Source: JABFSM01 sp963762545 (GTDB lineage: Bacteria; Gemmatimonadota; Gemmatimonadetes; Gemmatimonadales; GWC2-71-9). From it: a stretch of 64,000 nt of DNA. The first letter of the stretch is position 1. Each line of letters opens with the position of its first letter. Shown here in pieces: positions 26,020-34,590 of the stretch. The stretch is from contig CAVXLC010000002.1 of NCBI GenBank assembly GCA_963762545.1, positions 1,116,001 to 1,180,000 on the forward strand. Direction: 5' to 3'. Under the pieces are notes generated by a model. It worked only from the letters and a program-made list of their open reading frames with translations. It was not told the origin of the DNA and made no database searches. The position numbers were made by a program, and so were the translations under genes.

Positions 26020-28422
26020 ATGAGCGGCCGGGCTCGGCGCGTCGCGATCGTCCTGGTGGCAGCGGCGCTGGTGCTTTCCGCCGGGCGGTGGGTCTCGGTC
26101 TTTCTGGCCGAGCGCCTCTGGGAATCCAGCGTATCGGAGGCGGTCGCGGTGGCCGGGGCCCGCCGGGCGCTCCTCAGCCTGACCCTCGAGCTGCTGGTGC
26201 TGTTCCTCTCGTCGGCCTGGTTCGTCGGTCATCTGGCCCTCGCGGCCCGGACCGCGCTGCCGGATCAGGCGCCCCTCGAGCGGCCCCAGGCCAGGCTCTG
26301 GCCCGCCCGGCTGCCCCGCTGGACGCTCTATCTCACCGGGGTGATCCTCGGCGTCATGCTGGGCGCCGGCGCGGGCCGCTGGCTCGACGAGCTGCTTCTC
26401 ACGCTGGATGGCGTCCGCTTCGGCATCACCGACCCGTTGCTCGGGGTGGACGTCGCGTTCTTCCTCCGGGACTTTCCGCTCTGGCTCGACCTGCAGCATC
26501 TGGTCTTCGCGCTGACCGCCACGGGACTCGCGGCCGTCCTGGCGATCCACGCCGCCGGCGGGGCCCTGGCGATCGTGGACCGGCGGCTCTGGATCTCGCC
26601 CAAGGTGCGGGGCCATCTCGCCGTGCTGCTCGGCCTCCTCGCGCTCACGATCGCGTGGGGTTCGCTGCTCGAGGAATTCCGTCTCGCCGCCGGCCTTCGC
26701 GGCCCCGTCGTGGCGTCGGAGTTCATGCTCCGGACGCTGGTCTCCCAGATCCAGGCGGGCATCGGGATCGCGGCGGCGTTGACCTGCCTCCTGTGGTGGC
26801 TTCGGATCCGTCCGGTGGCCGCGGTAGTGGTCTGGTCGCTCCTGGCGCTCTCCCTGGTGGCGGGGGGTATGCTGCCGCTCGGGACAGTGGCGGCGACGAC
26901 CGACGAAGGATGGCGCAGCGCCGCGCGGCGCCTCGACTCGGTGGCCTTCGCGCTGGGGGATGCCGAAGGCCCGGCGCCCGCCTCTCGCGTCCCGGCGGCG
27001 GAGCTCATCCCGACCCTCTGGGACGAGGCCCTGATCCCGCTCGCCGCCGCCTCCGAGTCCACCACCGTCACCTCCGTGGGGCGCGGGTGGATTTCCGCGT
27101 CCGGGCGGGCCCGTCCGGTATGGTTTGCCGTGCGGGAAGGCGCCGGGCAGGCGCCGGCGCTGCTGGCGCTCGCCGACGACCAGGTCTCGGTGTCGGGAGG
27201 AATCCTGGCCTGGCGGGAGGGCGACAGCGCCACCTCGCCGGGCTCGGTCGCCTATCGGGACCTCGGGACCCACACGCTCGGGCCGACGGCCCCCGCGATC
27301 GACATATCCATGGGCGCCCGGGGCATCGCGCTCGACTCCTGGGCCAAGCGCGTGGTCCTGGCGTGGGCGCTCCAGGTTCCGGCGGCGTTCTCCGCGCCGG
27401 CCGGCACCCGGCTGGGATGGCGCCTGGACCCTTCGGTGCGTCTGCAAGCCTCCGCGCCGTTCGCGCAATGGACCCGTCCGCGTCCGCGGATCGCCAGCGG
27501 CCGACTGATCTGGACCAGCGACGGCCTGCTCGAGTCAGCCAATTTTCCGAGCTCCGCCAGGATTGAGTGGCCCGGCGGCCCGGTGTCGATGCTTCGCAGC
27601 GCCTTCCTCGGGACGGTGGACGCGTCCACCGGCGCGGTGCGGATCTTCCGCCGCGCGGTCTCGGATTCGCTCGCGGCGGCATGGGCGCGCATCACGGCCC
27701 CGCTCATCGAGTCGCCGGGGTCCATCCCGCCGGAGCTGCGCGACGGAGATCCCTATCCCGACGAGCTGCTGCTGGCCCAGGGCAGGGTGCTCGAGGATCC
27801 CGCCTGGCTCGCGGGACATCTGGAGCGGGCGGCCGACGGCAGCGAGCTCAAGCCGCCGGCCTCGGCGGGAGGCTCGGAGGCCCTGGTGCCGCTGGTCCGC
27901 GAGGTGTCCCGCCAGGTCACCGGCTTTCTGCTGGCGCGGCGGACCGCCTGGGGCGACTCGGTGCGGCTCATCCGGCTCGACAGCACCCTCGCGGTGGAAA
28001 GCGCGTCCGCGCTGATCGAGAAGTGGAAGCTCTTCCCGTTTCAACAGGCCCTCTACGATTCGATTCGCGCGTCCGGAGGACGCTTCGAGCCGGGCCGGGT
28101 TCGTCACATCGTCGCCGCGAACGGAATCGCCGCCTACCAGCCGGCCTGGTCGGTGCCGGCGGCGGGGCGGGCCCAGCTGGTGCTGGTGAACGTCATGCTG
28201 GGCCGCAAGCTGGGGACCGGGCGAAGCTTCGCGGAGGCGTGGCGCAACCTGCGGGGCGAGGTCGGGCCCCTGGTTCCCGGCGCCGGTGCCGAAGCGGTGC
28301 TCGAGGAAGCCCGGCGCTGGATGCGGCACGCCGATTCGGCGTTCAAGCGGGGCGACTATCAGGAGATGGGGCGGGCGCTCCAATTCCTGCACGAGCTGCT
28401 GGAACCCAGCCGGAAGCGTTGA
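26020..28422 (+). CDS. UPF0182-like large membrane protein
   Basis: 800 residues, three bases after the mutase. The N-terminal third has about seven TM helices. It includes GITDPLLGVDVAFFLRDFPLW, which matches the G-x-x-D-P-x-F-G-x-D-I-x-F pattern of UPF0182 (COG1615). The remainder is a large non-membrane part. The C-terminal ARRWMRHADSAFKRGDYQEMGRAL resembles the conserved family end (A-x-x-A-x-x-G-D). The function of UPF0182 is unknown. The identity is moderate by eye because the middle is divergent. The gene ends just where the sucC promoter begins. Confidence 0.65.
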   Translation: MSGRARRVAIVLVAAALVLSAGRWVSVFLAERLWESSVSEAVAVAGARRALLSLTLELLVLFLSSAWFVGHLALAARTALPDQAPLERPQARLWPARLPRWTLYLTGVILGVMLGAGAGRWLDELLLTLDGVRFGITDPLLGVDVAFFLRDFPLWLDLQHLVFALTATGLAAVLAIHAAGGALAIVDRRLWISPKVRGHLAVLLGLLALTIAWGSLLEEFRLAAGLRGPVVASEFMLRTLVSQIQAGIGIAAALTCLLWWLRIRPVAAVVVWSLLALSLVAGGMLPLGTVAATTDEGWRSAARRLDSVAFALGDAEGPAPASRVPAAELIPTLWDEALIPLAAASESTTVTSVGRGWISASGRARPVWFAVREGAGQAPALLALADDQVSVSGGILAWREGDSATSPGSVAYRDLGTHTLGPTAPAIDISMGARGIALDSWAKRVVLAWALQVPAAFSAPAGTRLGWRLDPSVRLQASAPFAQWTRPRPRIASGRLIWTSDGLLESANFPSSARIEWPGGPVSMLRSAFLGTVDASTGAVRIFRRAVSDSLAAAWARITAPLIESPGSIPPELRDGDPYPDELLLAQGRVLEDPAWLAGHLERAADGSELKPPASAGGSEALVPLVREVSRQVTGFLLARRTAWGDSVRLIRLDSTLAVESASALIEKWKLFPFQQALYDSIRASGGRFEPGRVRHIVAANGIAAYQPAWSVPAAGRAQLVLVNVMLGRKLGTGRSFAEAWRNLRGEVGPLVPGAGAEAVLEEARRWMRHADSAFKRGDYQEMGRALQFLHELLEPSRKR

Positions 28423-28450
28423 AGGAGTATGCGCACTCCGGCTACCTTTG
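28419..28450 (+). promoter_or_regulatory. sucC promoter (TTG-N21-TACCTTTG)
   Basis: TTG at 28419-28421 and TACCTTTG at 28443-28450 are 21 bases apart, an exact match to the Bacteroidota-type TAnnTTTG. It can also be read as TTGAAG-N18-TACCTT. The predicted leader to the sucC TTG codon is about 23 bases. The promoter overlaps the end of the upstream gene. Confidence 0.55.
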
Positions 28451-28477
28451 GCCGACGCTTTTCCCGATGAGGCTGGA

Positions 28478-29617
28478 TTGAATCTCCACGAATACCAGGC
28501 CAGGGCGCTGCTCAAGGCCGCAGGCATCCCGATGCCCGACGGCGACGTGGCCGCGACCCCCGACGAGGTGGAGGCGATCGCCGCGCGCCTCAAGAAGCCC
28601 GTGGTCGTCAAGGCGCAGGTGCATGCCGGCGGCCGCGGCAAGGCCGGTGGTGTGAAGGTGGCCAAGACCCCGGCGGAGGCGCGCGACGTCGCCAGCCGCA
28701 TTCTGGGGATGACCATCAAGGGTCTGGTGGTCCAGCGGGTACTGGTCGTTCCCGCGGAGGACATCGCGAGCGAGAGCTATGTCGGGCTCATCATGGACCG
28801 GGAATCCCAGCGCCCGGTGTTCATGGTGAGCGCGGCGGGCGGTGTGGACATCGAAGAGGTGGCCGCGACCACGCCGGACCAGATCGTGCGGCTGGCGGTG
28901 GACCCCCGATACGGCCTCTTCGCGCACCAGGCCCTGGGACTGGCGCTCACGCTCTATGCCGACTTTGCCCAGGCACGCGCCGCCGCCGCCATCATGCAGC
29001 AGCTCTATGCGGTCTTCACCGGCAACGGCGCCTCCCTGGTGGAAATCAACCCGCTGGTCACGACCCCGGCCGGCCAGGTGATCGCGCTCGACGCCAAGCT
29101 CTCGGTGGACGACAACGAGCTGGACCGGCGCCCCGATCTTGCCGCGCTGCGGGACGAATCCGCCGAAGCGCCGAGCGAAGTCGCGGCCCGGGAGGCCGGC
29201 CTCACCTTCATCAAGCTCGATGGGAACGTCGGCTGCGTGGTGAACGGCGCGGGGCTGGCCATGGCCACCATGGACCTGGTGAAATACTACGGCGGCGAGC
29301 CGGCCAATTTCCTGGATATCGGAGGCAGCTCGAATCCCGACAAGGTCGTGGCCGCCCTCCGGATCATCACCTCCGATCCCGCGGTGAAGTCGATCCTCTT
29401 CAACATCTTCGGCGGAATCACCCGCACCGATGACGTGGCCAACGGCATCGTCACGGCCATGTCCCAGTTCACGGTGAGCCTGCCGGTGGTGATCCGGCTG
29501 ACCGGCACCAACGAAGCCAGGGCGTTCGAAATCCTGAAGGGGATCGGGATGCGAGCCCTGTCCGACATGGACGAGGCGGTCCAACAGGCGGTCGAGCTGG
29601 CGAAGGGGGCCGCGTGA
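28478..29617 (+). CDS. sucC: Succinate-CoA ligase, beta subunit
   Basis: 379 residues. The TTG at 28478 is chosen: it gives MNLHEYQARALLKAAG, the family start, and GAGG lies 5 bases upstream. The nearby ATG at 28467 is out of frame and hits a stop at once. SucC binds ADP/GDP in an ATP-grasp domain, with VVKAQVHAGGRGKAGGVK at about 42-60, and succinyl-CoA ligase landmarks LVEINPL, LDGNVGCVVNGAGLAMATMD and ILFNIFGGITR. It converts succinyl-CoA to succinate with nucleotide phosphorylation in the TCA cycle. GTGA overlap with sucD. Confidence 0.95.
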   Translation: MNLHEYQARALLKAAGIPMPDGDVAATPDEVEAIAARLKKPVVVKAQVHAGGRGKAGGVKVAKTPAEARDVASRILGMTIKGLVVQRVLVVPAEDIASESYVGLIMDRESQRPVFMVSAAGGVDIEEVAATTPDQIVRLAVDPRYGLFAHQALGLALTLYADFAQARAAAAIMQQLYAVFTGNGASLVEINPLVTTPAGQVIALDAKLSVDDNELDRRPDLAALRDESAEAPSEVAAREAGLTFIKLDGNVGCVVNGAGLAMATMDLVKYYGGEPANFLDIGGSSNPDKVVAALRIITSDPAVKSILFNIFGGITRTDDVANGIVTAMSQFTVSLPVVIRLTGTNEARAFEILKGIGMRALSDMDEAVQQAVELAKGAA

Positions 29618-30492
29618 GCATCTTCGTCGACCAGAGCACTCGCCTGGTGGTCCAGGGAATCACCGGGCGAGACGGCTCCTTCCATACGCGGCAGATGATG
29701 GCGTACGGCACCGGCGTCGTGGCCGGCGTCACCCCCGGCAAGGGTGGGCAGCGGTTCGACGGCGCGGTGCCGATCTTCCACACCGTCGCCGAGTCGGTGC
29801 GCCAGACCGGCGCCAATACCTCGGTGATCTACGTGCCTCCCGCGCTGGCCGCGGGGGCCATTGCCGAGGCCGCGGATGCCGGCATCCGGCTCATCGTCTG
29901 CATCACCGAAGGCATTCCGGTGCTCGACATGGCCCGGGTGATGCCGTTCGTCCGGGAAAAGGGGGCCCGCCTCCTGGGCCCCAACTGCCCCGGATTGATC
30001 ACGCCGGGGGTGGCGAAGGTCGGCATCATTCCGGGCCAGATCTGCGCCCCGGGCCGGGTCGGGCTCGTCTCGCGCAGCGGAACCCTCACCTACGAGGTGG
30101 TGTACCACTTGACCCGTCAGGACATCGGGCAGAGCACCTGCGTGGGCATCGGCGGTGACCCGGTCATCGGGACCAACTTCATCGACGTGCTGCGGGCCTT
30201 CCAGGACGATCCCGGTACCGACGCGATCGTGATGTTGGGCGAGATTGGCGGGACCGACGAGCAGAAGGCGGCGGCGTTCGTGCGCGACTCGGTCTCCAAG
30301 CCGGTGGTCGGCTTCATCGCGGGGCAAACCGCGCCCAAGGGGCGCCGGATGGGACACGCCGGGGCGATCATTTCCGGCTCATCGGGCACCGCCGAGGAAA
30401 AGCTCCACGCCTTCGAGGAGGCCGGCATCGGGATCATGCGGCGCCCGGTGGACGTGGTTGCGGCAATCCGGGGGAAACTGACGTCACGGTAG
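29614..30492 (+). CDS. sucD: Succinate-CoA ligase, alpha subunit
   Basis: 292 residues from a GTG overlapping the sucC stop. The Rossmann domain starts with LVVQGITGRDGSFHTRQM. CoA-binding residues are in GVTPGKGGQ and YVPPALAAGAI. The phosphorylated His is in RRMGHAGAI (His 248), and GPNCPGLITPG is also conserved. It forms the alpha-beta dimer with SucC. Length and motifs are normal. Confidence 0.96.
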   Translation: MSIFVDQSTRLVVQGITGRDGSFHTRQMMAYGTGVVAGVTPGKGGQRFDGAVPIFHTVAESVRQTGANTSVIYVPPALAAGAIAEAADAGIRLIVCITEGIPVLDMARVMPFVREKGARLLGPNCPGLITPGVAKVGIIPGQICAPGRVGLVSRSGTLTYEVVYHLTRQDIGQSTCVGIGGDPVIGTNFIDVLRAFQDDPGTDAIVMLGEIGGTDEQKAAAFVRDSVSKPVVGFIAGQTAPKGRRMGHAGAIISGSSGTAEEKLHAFEEAGIGIMRRPVDVVAAIRGKLTSR

Positions 30493-30513
30493 GGGCGGGG
30501 TCTTTCAAGGGAG

Positions 30514-30948
30514 ATGAACGTGGCAGGCAACCAGACTTTGGGGATCATCAAGCCCGACGCGGTCGCGGGAGGCAAGCTCGGGGCCATCGCCGGGCACATC
30601 GAGCGGGAGGGCTTCCGGATCCGGGCCGGAACGCTGATGCGGCTGTCCCGGGTGCAAGCCGAGGCCTTCTACGAGGTGCACCGGGGCCGGCCGTTCTACG
30701 AGGAGCTGGTCACCTTCATGAGCAGCGGTCCCTGCTTTCCCATGGCGCTGGAGCGAACCGGGGCCGTGGCGGCCTTTCGGGCCGCGATTGGCGCCACCGA
30801 TCCCGCGGAGGCGGCGCCCGGAACGATCCGGAAGCTCTATGCCGAATCAAAGGGCAGGAATGCGGTCCATGGGTCCGATAGCGACGAGAATGCGGCTCGG
30901 GAAATCGCCTTCTTTTGGAGCGAGGCCGAGCGGGCCGGACTCTGGTAG
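30514..30948 (+). CDS. ndk: Nucleoside diphosphate kinase
   Basis: 144 residues. It transfers phosphate between NTPs and NDPs via a phospho-His. The active site is RNAVHGSDS with His 119, and the nucleotide site begins LGIIKPDAV. The start is ambiguous: ATG at 30514 directly abuts the AAGGGAG site, whereas the in-frame GTG two codons later (30520) has good spacing and gives a more typical start. It lies 21 bases after sucD and is probably co-transcribed, linking NTP supply to succinate-CoA ligase. Confidence 0.95.
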   Translation: MNVAGNQTLGIIKPDAVAGGKLGAIAGHIEREGFRIRAGTLMRLSRVQAEAFYEVHRGRPFYEELVTFMSSGPCFPMALERTGAVAAFRAAIGATDPAEAAPGTIRKLYAESKGRNAVHGSDSDENAAREIAFFWSEAERAGLW

Positions 30949-30967
30949 GAGCCGTTCCCGGGCAGGT

Positions 30968-30998
30968 TTGACCTAAGTCCGCTTGCCATGTAGCTTTA
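30968..30998 (+). promoter_or_regulatory. Promoter of the yceD-rpmF-plsX-fab operon (TTGACC-N17-TAGCTT)
   Basis: TTGACC at 30968-30973 and TAGCTT at 30991-30996 with a 17-base spacer; equally TTG-N20-TAGCTTTA. The predicted start of transcription (near 31003) falls 0-2 bases from the ATG at 31005, so the message may be leaderless. Confidence 0.6.
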
Positions 30999-31004
30999 GG
31001 GGCT

Positions 31005-31469
31005 ATGCTAGAGGTTGACATTCGCGAGCTCCGCCACGGTCCCGTCGAGACCAGCGGTGAGCTCGCTGCCGCAGACCCGTTGTTCGAGGGGCTCGAAGTA
31101 CCGCTCGAGGGGGCCCTCTCCGTCGGGGGAACCTTGGAGCGTGCCGGCCAGAATGGGTTTTTCTGGCACGGCCGGTTCGAGGGCCAGGTGCGCTCGGTAT
31201 GCCGGCGATGCCTGACCGAGTTCGTCATGCCGGTGGCGCAGTCGGTCGAGGTGATGTTCTCACCCGATCCCGACCTCCAGGACGACCCCAGCGTCTATCC
31301 GCTGGCCGAACCAACGGCGCGGGTCGATGTCCGGCCTGCGGTGCGGGAAGAGCTGGCACTGGCGGTCGATCACTTTCCGCTGTGCCGGGAAGATTGTCGC
31401 GGGCTCTGCCCGCGTTGCGGGGCCGATTTGAATCGTGGGGCGTGTCAGTGTACCGCCCCCTCTGCCTAG
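31005..31469 (+). CDS. YceD/DUF177 family protein
   Basis: 154 residues. Members of this family are encoded next to rpmF across bacteria and are linked to 23S rRNA accumulation and ribosome assembly in some species. Here it shows the usual VCRRCLTEFVMPV (about 65-78) followed by an acidic region and a C-terminal CREDCRGLCPRCGADLNRGACQC. The latter is a four-Cys knuckle that probably binds zinc. No ribosome-binding site precedes the ATG; a promoter lies 7 bases upstream. Confidence 0.85.
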   Translation: MLEVDIRELRHGPVETSGELAAADPLFEGLEVPLEGALSVGGTLERAGQNGFFWHGRFEGQVRSVCRRCLTEFVMPVAQSVEVMFSPDPDLQDDPSVYPLAEPTARVDVRPAVREELALAVDHFPLCREDCRGLCPRCGADLNRGACQCTAPSA

Positions 31470-31482
31470 ACTCGAGGGCACC

Positions 31483-31665
31483 ATGGCCGTACCGAAGAGA
31501 AAAATGTCCAAGCGCAGGAAGCGGCTGCGCCGCGGAAACCATTCGGGCGCCGGCATGGCCACTCAGGCCTGCCCCCGCTGCGGATCGGCCCGGCTGCCCC
31601 ATCGGGTCTGCGGGTCGTGCGGATACTACGCCGGCAAGAAGCGCCTCGAGGTCGAGGACAGCTGA
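31483..31665 (+). CDS. rpmF: 50S ribosomal protein L32
   Basis: 60 residues from the ATG at 31483. The L32 start MAVPKRKMSKRRKRLRRGNH is typical, and a zinc-ribbon pair CPRCG and CGSCG is retained. A GAGGG motif lies about 7 bases upstream. Position between yceD and plsX is the standard arrangement. Confidence 0.95.
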   Translation: MAVPKRKMSKRRKRLRRGNHSGAGMATQACPRCGSARLPHRVCGSCGYYAGKKRLEVEDS

Positions 31666-31667
31666 GC

Positions 31668-32681
31668 GTGATCCGCGTCGCGCTCGACGCGATGGGGACC
31701 GACCAGGCTCCCCGCACCGAGGTCGAGGGTGTGGCTCTGGCCCTGCGCGAGCTTCCCCCGGTGTTTTCGGTGCAGCTGGTGGGGCAGACCGCGGCCATCG
31801 AGGCTGAGCTGGCCAGGCATCCCGACCTCGATCGCAGCCGGATCGCGGTCGTGGAGGCCCCCGAAGTGATCGGGATGGGGGAGAAGCCGCTCCAGGCCGT
31901 CCGCAAGAAGCGGAAGTCCAGCCTGGTGGTCGGGCTGGGCCTCCAGGCCCAGGGCAAGTCCGACGCCTTCATCTCCGCCGGCAACACCGGCGCCATGCTC
32001 GCCGCGTCCACGGTGCTCCTCGGCCTCCACGACGGCGTGGAGCGCGCCACGGTCGGCACGCTGTTGCCCACGGTGGAGGGCCCCGTCCTCACGCTCGACG
32101 CGGGAGCCAACGTGGAGTGTTCGGCGCGCGAGCTGGTGGGCTTCGCGCACCTCGGTACGGTGTACATGCGCATCATCCTGGGCCGTCCCTCCCCCAAGGT
32201 GGGATTGCTCAACGTCGGAGAGGAGGAGGAGAAGGGCACCGCGATCGTCAAAGAGGCCTTCCGGCTTCTCAAGGCCGACCCCCGGCTCAACTTCGTGGGC
32301 AACATCGAAGGCCGCGATATCCTGGGCGGCCACCCCAAGCACGGCCGTCTCGACGTCGTGGTGTGCGACGGGTTCGTCGGCAATGTGGTCCTCAAGTTCT
32401 ACGAGTCGGTGATGTTCCTGGTGCGGCATCTGGCGGAGGAAGGCGCCCCCGACATGTGGGAGCGCAAGGAGATCCGCGCCGCCTTCCGGATGCTGGACTA
32501 CTCCCAGTACGGCGGGGCGCCGCTGCTCGGCGTCAAGGGCGTCTCCATCATCTGTCACGGCTCCTCGAACGCCAACGCCATCCACCACGCCATCCGCGTC
32601 GCGGTCCAATCCGTCGAAGTGGAACTGGCCAGGCACATCGGGGCTGAATTCGCCGAGCGCGAAGCAGCGGCGCGCTCGTGA
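31668..32681 (+). CDS. plsX: Phosphate acyltransferase
   Basis: 337 residues from a GTG 2 bases after rpmF, giving VIRVALDAMGTDQAP. PlsX makes acyl-phosphate from acyl-ACP, the first step of phospholipid synthesis in bacteria using PlsY. Conserved pieces are DAMGTD, ISAGNTGAMLAASTVLLG, LLNVGEEEEKGT, FVGNIEGRDI and VVCDGFVGNVVLKFYE. The TGA overlaps the fabH GTG. Confidence 0.95.
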   Translation: MIRVALDAMGTDQAPRTEVEGVALALRELPPVFSVQLVGQTAAIEAELARHPDLDRSRIAVVEAPEVIGMGEKPLQAVRKKRKSSLVVGLGLQAQGKSDAFISAGNTGAMLAASTVLLGLHDGVERATVGTLLPTVEGPVLTLDAGANVECSARELVGFAHLGTVYMRIILGRPSPKVGLLNVGEEEEKGTAIVKEAFRLLKADPRLNFVGNIEGRDILGGHPKHGRLDVVVCDGFVGNVVLKFYESVMFLVRHLAEEGAPDMWERKEIRAAFRMLDYSQYGGAPLLGVKGVSIICHGSSNANAIHHAIRVAVQSVEVELARHIGAEFAEREAAARS

Positions 32682-33670
32682 GCACCGCGCCGATCGCCGC
32701 GATCACCGGTCTGGGCACCGCCGTGCCCGACCGGATCGTGACCAACGCGGATTTCGCCGCGTATCTGGATACCTCCGATCAGTGGATCGTGGAGCGCACC
32801 GGCATTCGGGAGCGGCACATCGCGGCACCGGGCGAGACCCTGACCAGCCTGTGTCAGACCGCCTCGCGGTGCGCGATGGCCAATGCCGGAGTCACCGCCG
32901 AGCAGCTCGACTTCATCATCCTGGGCACCATCAGTCCCGACCGTCGGCTGCCCGCCTCGGCCTGTGAGCTCCAGGCGCTGCTCGGCGCCCGGAACGCGGC
33001 CGCCTTCGACATCGCCGCGGCCTGCCCGGGGTGGCTCTATGGCCTGGCCCTCGCCGAAGGCCTGATCGCCTCCGGCAAGGCCAAGACGGTGCTGACTCTC
33101 GGGGCGGAAAAGCTCTCGAGCGTCACCGACATGACCGATCGCAGCACCGCGGTCCTCTTTGGCGACGGCGCCGGCGCATCCATCGTCCAGCCCGCCTCGG
33201 GAGACGGCCGCGGGATCCTGTCCATCGTGCTGGGGGCCGACGGCACGCTCGCCAACCTGCTGTACATCCCCGCCGGCGGCTCGACCGAGCCGATCAGCAG
33301 CAAGGTGGTGGAGGAGCGGACCCACTACATCCGGATGGCCGGCCGCGAAGTGTTCAAGGCGGCGGTGCTCGCCATGGCGCGGGCCTGTGACGAGGCGCTG
33401 GCCAAGGCGGGGGTGACGGCCGCCGAGATCGACCTCCTGGTGCCGCACCAGGCCAATCTCCGGATCATCGAGGCCACCGCGAAGCACGCCGGCATGCCGA
33501 TGAGCAAGGTGATGGTCAACGTGGACCGGTATGGCAACACCTCCGCCGCCTCGATTCCCATCGCCATCGCCCAGGGAGTGGAGGAGGGGCGGATCAAGCC
33601 CGGATCGCTCCTGCTCCTGGTCACCTTCGGCGCCGGTTTCACCTGGGGCAGCGTCGTCGTCAGATGGTGA
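32678..33670 (+). CDS. fabH: 3-oxoacyl-ACP synthase III
   Basis: 330 residues, GTG in a 4-base overlap with plsX. It condenses acetyl- or branched acyl-CoA with malonyl-ACP to begin fatty-acid synthesis. The catalytic triad is visible: Cys 116 in DIAAACPGWL, His in VPHQANLRII and Asn in GNTSAAS. The Trp near residue 36 (SDQWIVERTGIRER) belongs to the CoA-binding site. Which primer it uses cannot be told. Confidence 0.95.
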   Translation: MSTAPIAAITGLGTAVPDRIVTNADFAAYLDTSDQWIVERTGIRERHIAAPGETLTSLCQTASRCAMANAGVTAEQLDFIILGTISPDRRLPASACELQALLGARNAAAFDIAAACPGWLYGLALAEGLIASGKAKTVLTLGAEKLSSVTDMTDRSTAVLFGDGAGASIVQPASGDGRGILSIVLGADGTLANLLYIPAGGSTEPISSKVVEERTHYIRMAGREVFKAAVLAMARACDEALAKAGVTAAEIDLLVPHQANLRIIEATAKHAGMPMSKVMVNVDRYGNTSAASIPIAIAQGVEEGRIKPGSLLLLVTFGAGFTWGSVVVRW

Positions 33671-34590
33671 GCATTCTCCTCTTTCCGGGGCAGGGTGCGC
33701 AGAAGGTGGGGATGGGCAAGGATCTCGCGGCGGCTTTTCCGGAAGCCCGGGATACCTTTCTCGCCATCGATGCGGCGCTCGGCGTCCCCCTCTCCCGCAC
33801 CATGTGGGAGGGACCCGCGGAGGAGCTCCAGCTGACCCAGTTCACCCAGCCCGCCATCGTCGCCCATTCGGCCGCGGTACTGGCGGTGGCCGGCGCGAGA
33901 CTCGGCCGGGTGGCCGGTGCCGCGGGGCACAGTCTGGGTGAGTACAGCGCCTACGTGTCGGCCGGCTCGCTCACTCCGGTGGACGCGGCCCGGCTGGTGC
34001 GGCTTCGCGGCGAGCTCATGAACGAGGCCGGGCGGCAACGGCCCGGCGCCATGGCCGCGGTCCTGGGCCTCCCCTCGGCCGAGGTGGAACGCGCGTGTCT
34101 GGAGGCGTCCGCGCCGGGGAGCGTCGCGGTCGCCGCGAACCTGAACGCGCCCGATCAGACGGTTCTTTCCGGCGACCCGCCGGCGGTGCAGCGGGCGGGT
34201 GATGGGTGCAAGGCCAAAGGAGCCAAGAAGGTGATCGCGCTCAAGGTGAGCGGGGCGTTCCATTCACCGCTCATGGCTCCCGCGGCGGCGGGCCTGGCCG
34301 CAGCGCTGGAGGCCGTCCCGTTCGCGCGGGCGTCGTTCCCGGTCGTGGCCAATGCGAGCGCCACCCCGGTGACCGAGCCCGCAGAGGCCCGGCGCCTGCT
34401 CCGCGAGCAGCTCACGGCCCCGGTGCGCTGGGTGGAGTGCGTGCAGACGCTGGCCCGGCTGGGACCCGGCGCGCGGTTCATCGAGATCGGACCGGGGACC
34501 GTTCTGGGCGGCCTCCTCAAGCGGATTCTTCCGGAGCCCTCATACCTCTCGCTCGGGAGTGCGGCCGACGTGGAGAAGTTCCTCGCATGA
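33664..34590 (+). CDS. fabD: Malonyl-CoA:ACP transacylase
   Basis: 308 residues, overlapping fabH by 7 bases. It loads malonate onto ACP. The N-terminal LLFPGQGAQKVGMGKDL, the nucleophile motif GHSLGEYSA (Ser 90) and the catalytic His in VSGAFHSPLM are present. The start codon is ATG, and the end overlaps the fabG ATG. Confidence 0.95.
   Translation: MVSILLFPGQGAQKVGMGKDLAAAFPEARDTFLAIDAALGVPLSRTMWEGPAEELQLTQFTQPAIVAHSAAVLAVAGARLGRVAGAAGHSLGEYSAYVSAGSLTPVDAARLVRLRGELMNEAGRQRPGAMAAVLGLPSAEVERACLEASAPGSVAVAANLNAPDQTVLSGDPPAVQRAGDGCKAKGAKKVIALKVSGAFHSPLMAPAAAGLAAALEAVPFARASFPVVANASATPVTEPAEARRLLREQLTAPVRWVECVQTLARLGPGARFIEIGPGTVLGGLLKRILPEPSYLSLGSAADVEKFLA

Noticed and set aside
23062..27468. 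Minus-strand open frame of 1468 codons opposite nuoN, the mutase and UPF0182
   Set aside because: Same reason: low-complexity composition, no motifs, and fully covered by genes on the other strand.
24258..27566. Plus-strand open frame of 1102 codons in another frame of the mutase/UPF0182 region
   Set aside because: Arg/Gly/Pro-rich shadow frame; the mutase motifs (TGSHNPP, DGDGDR) are in the other frame.
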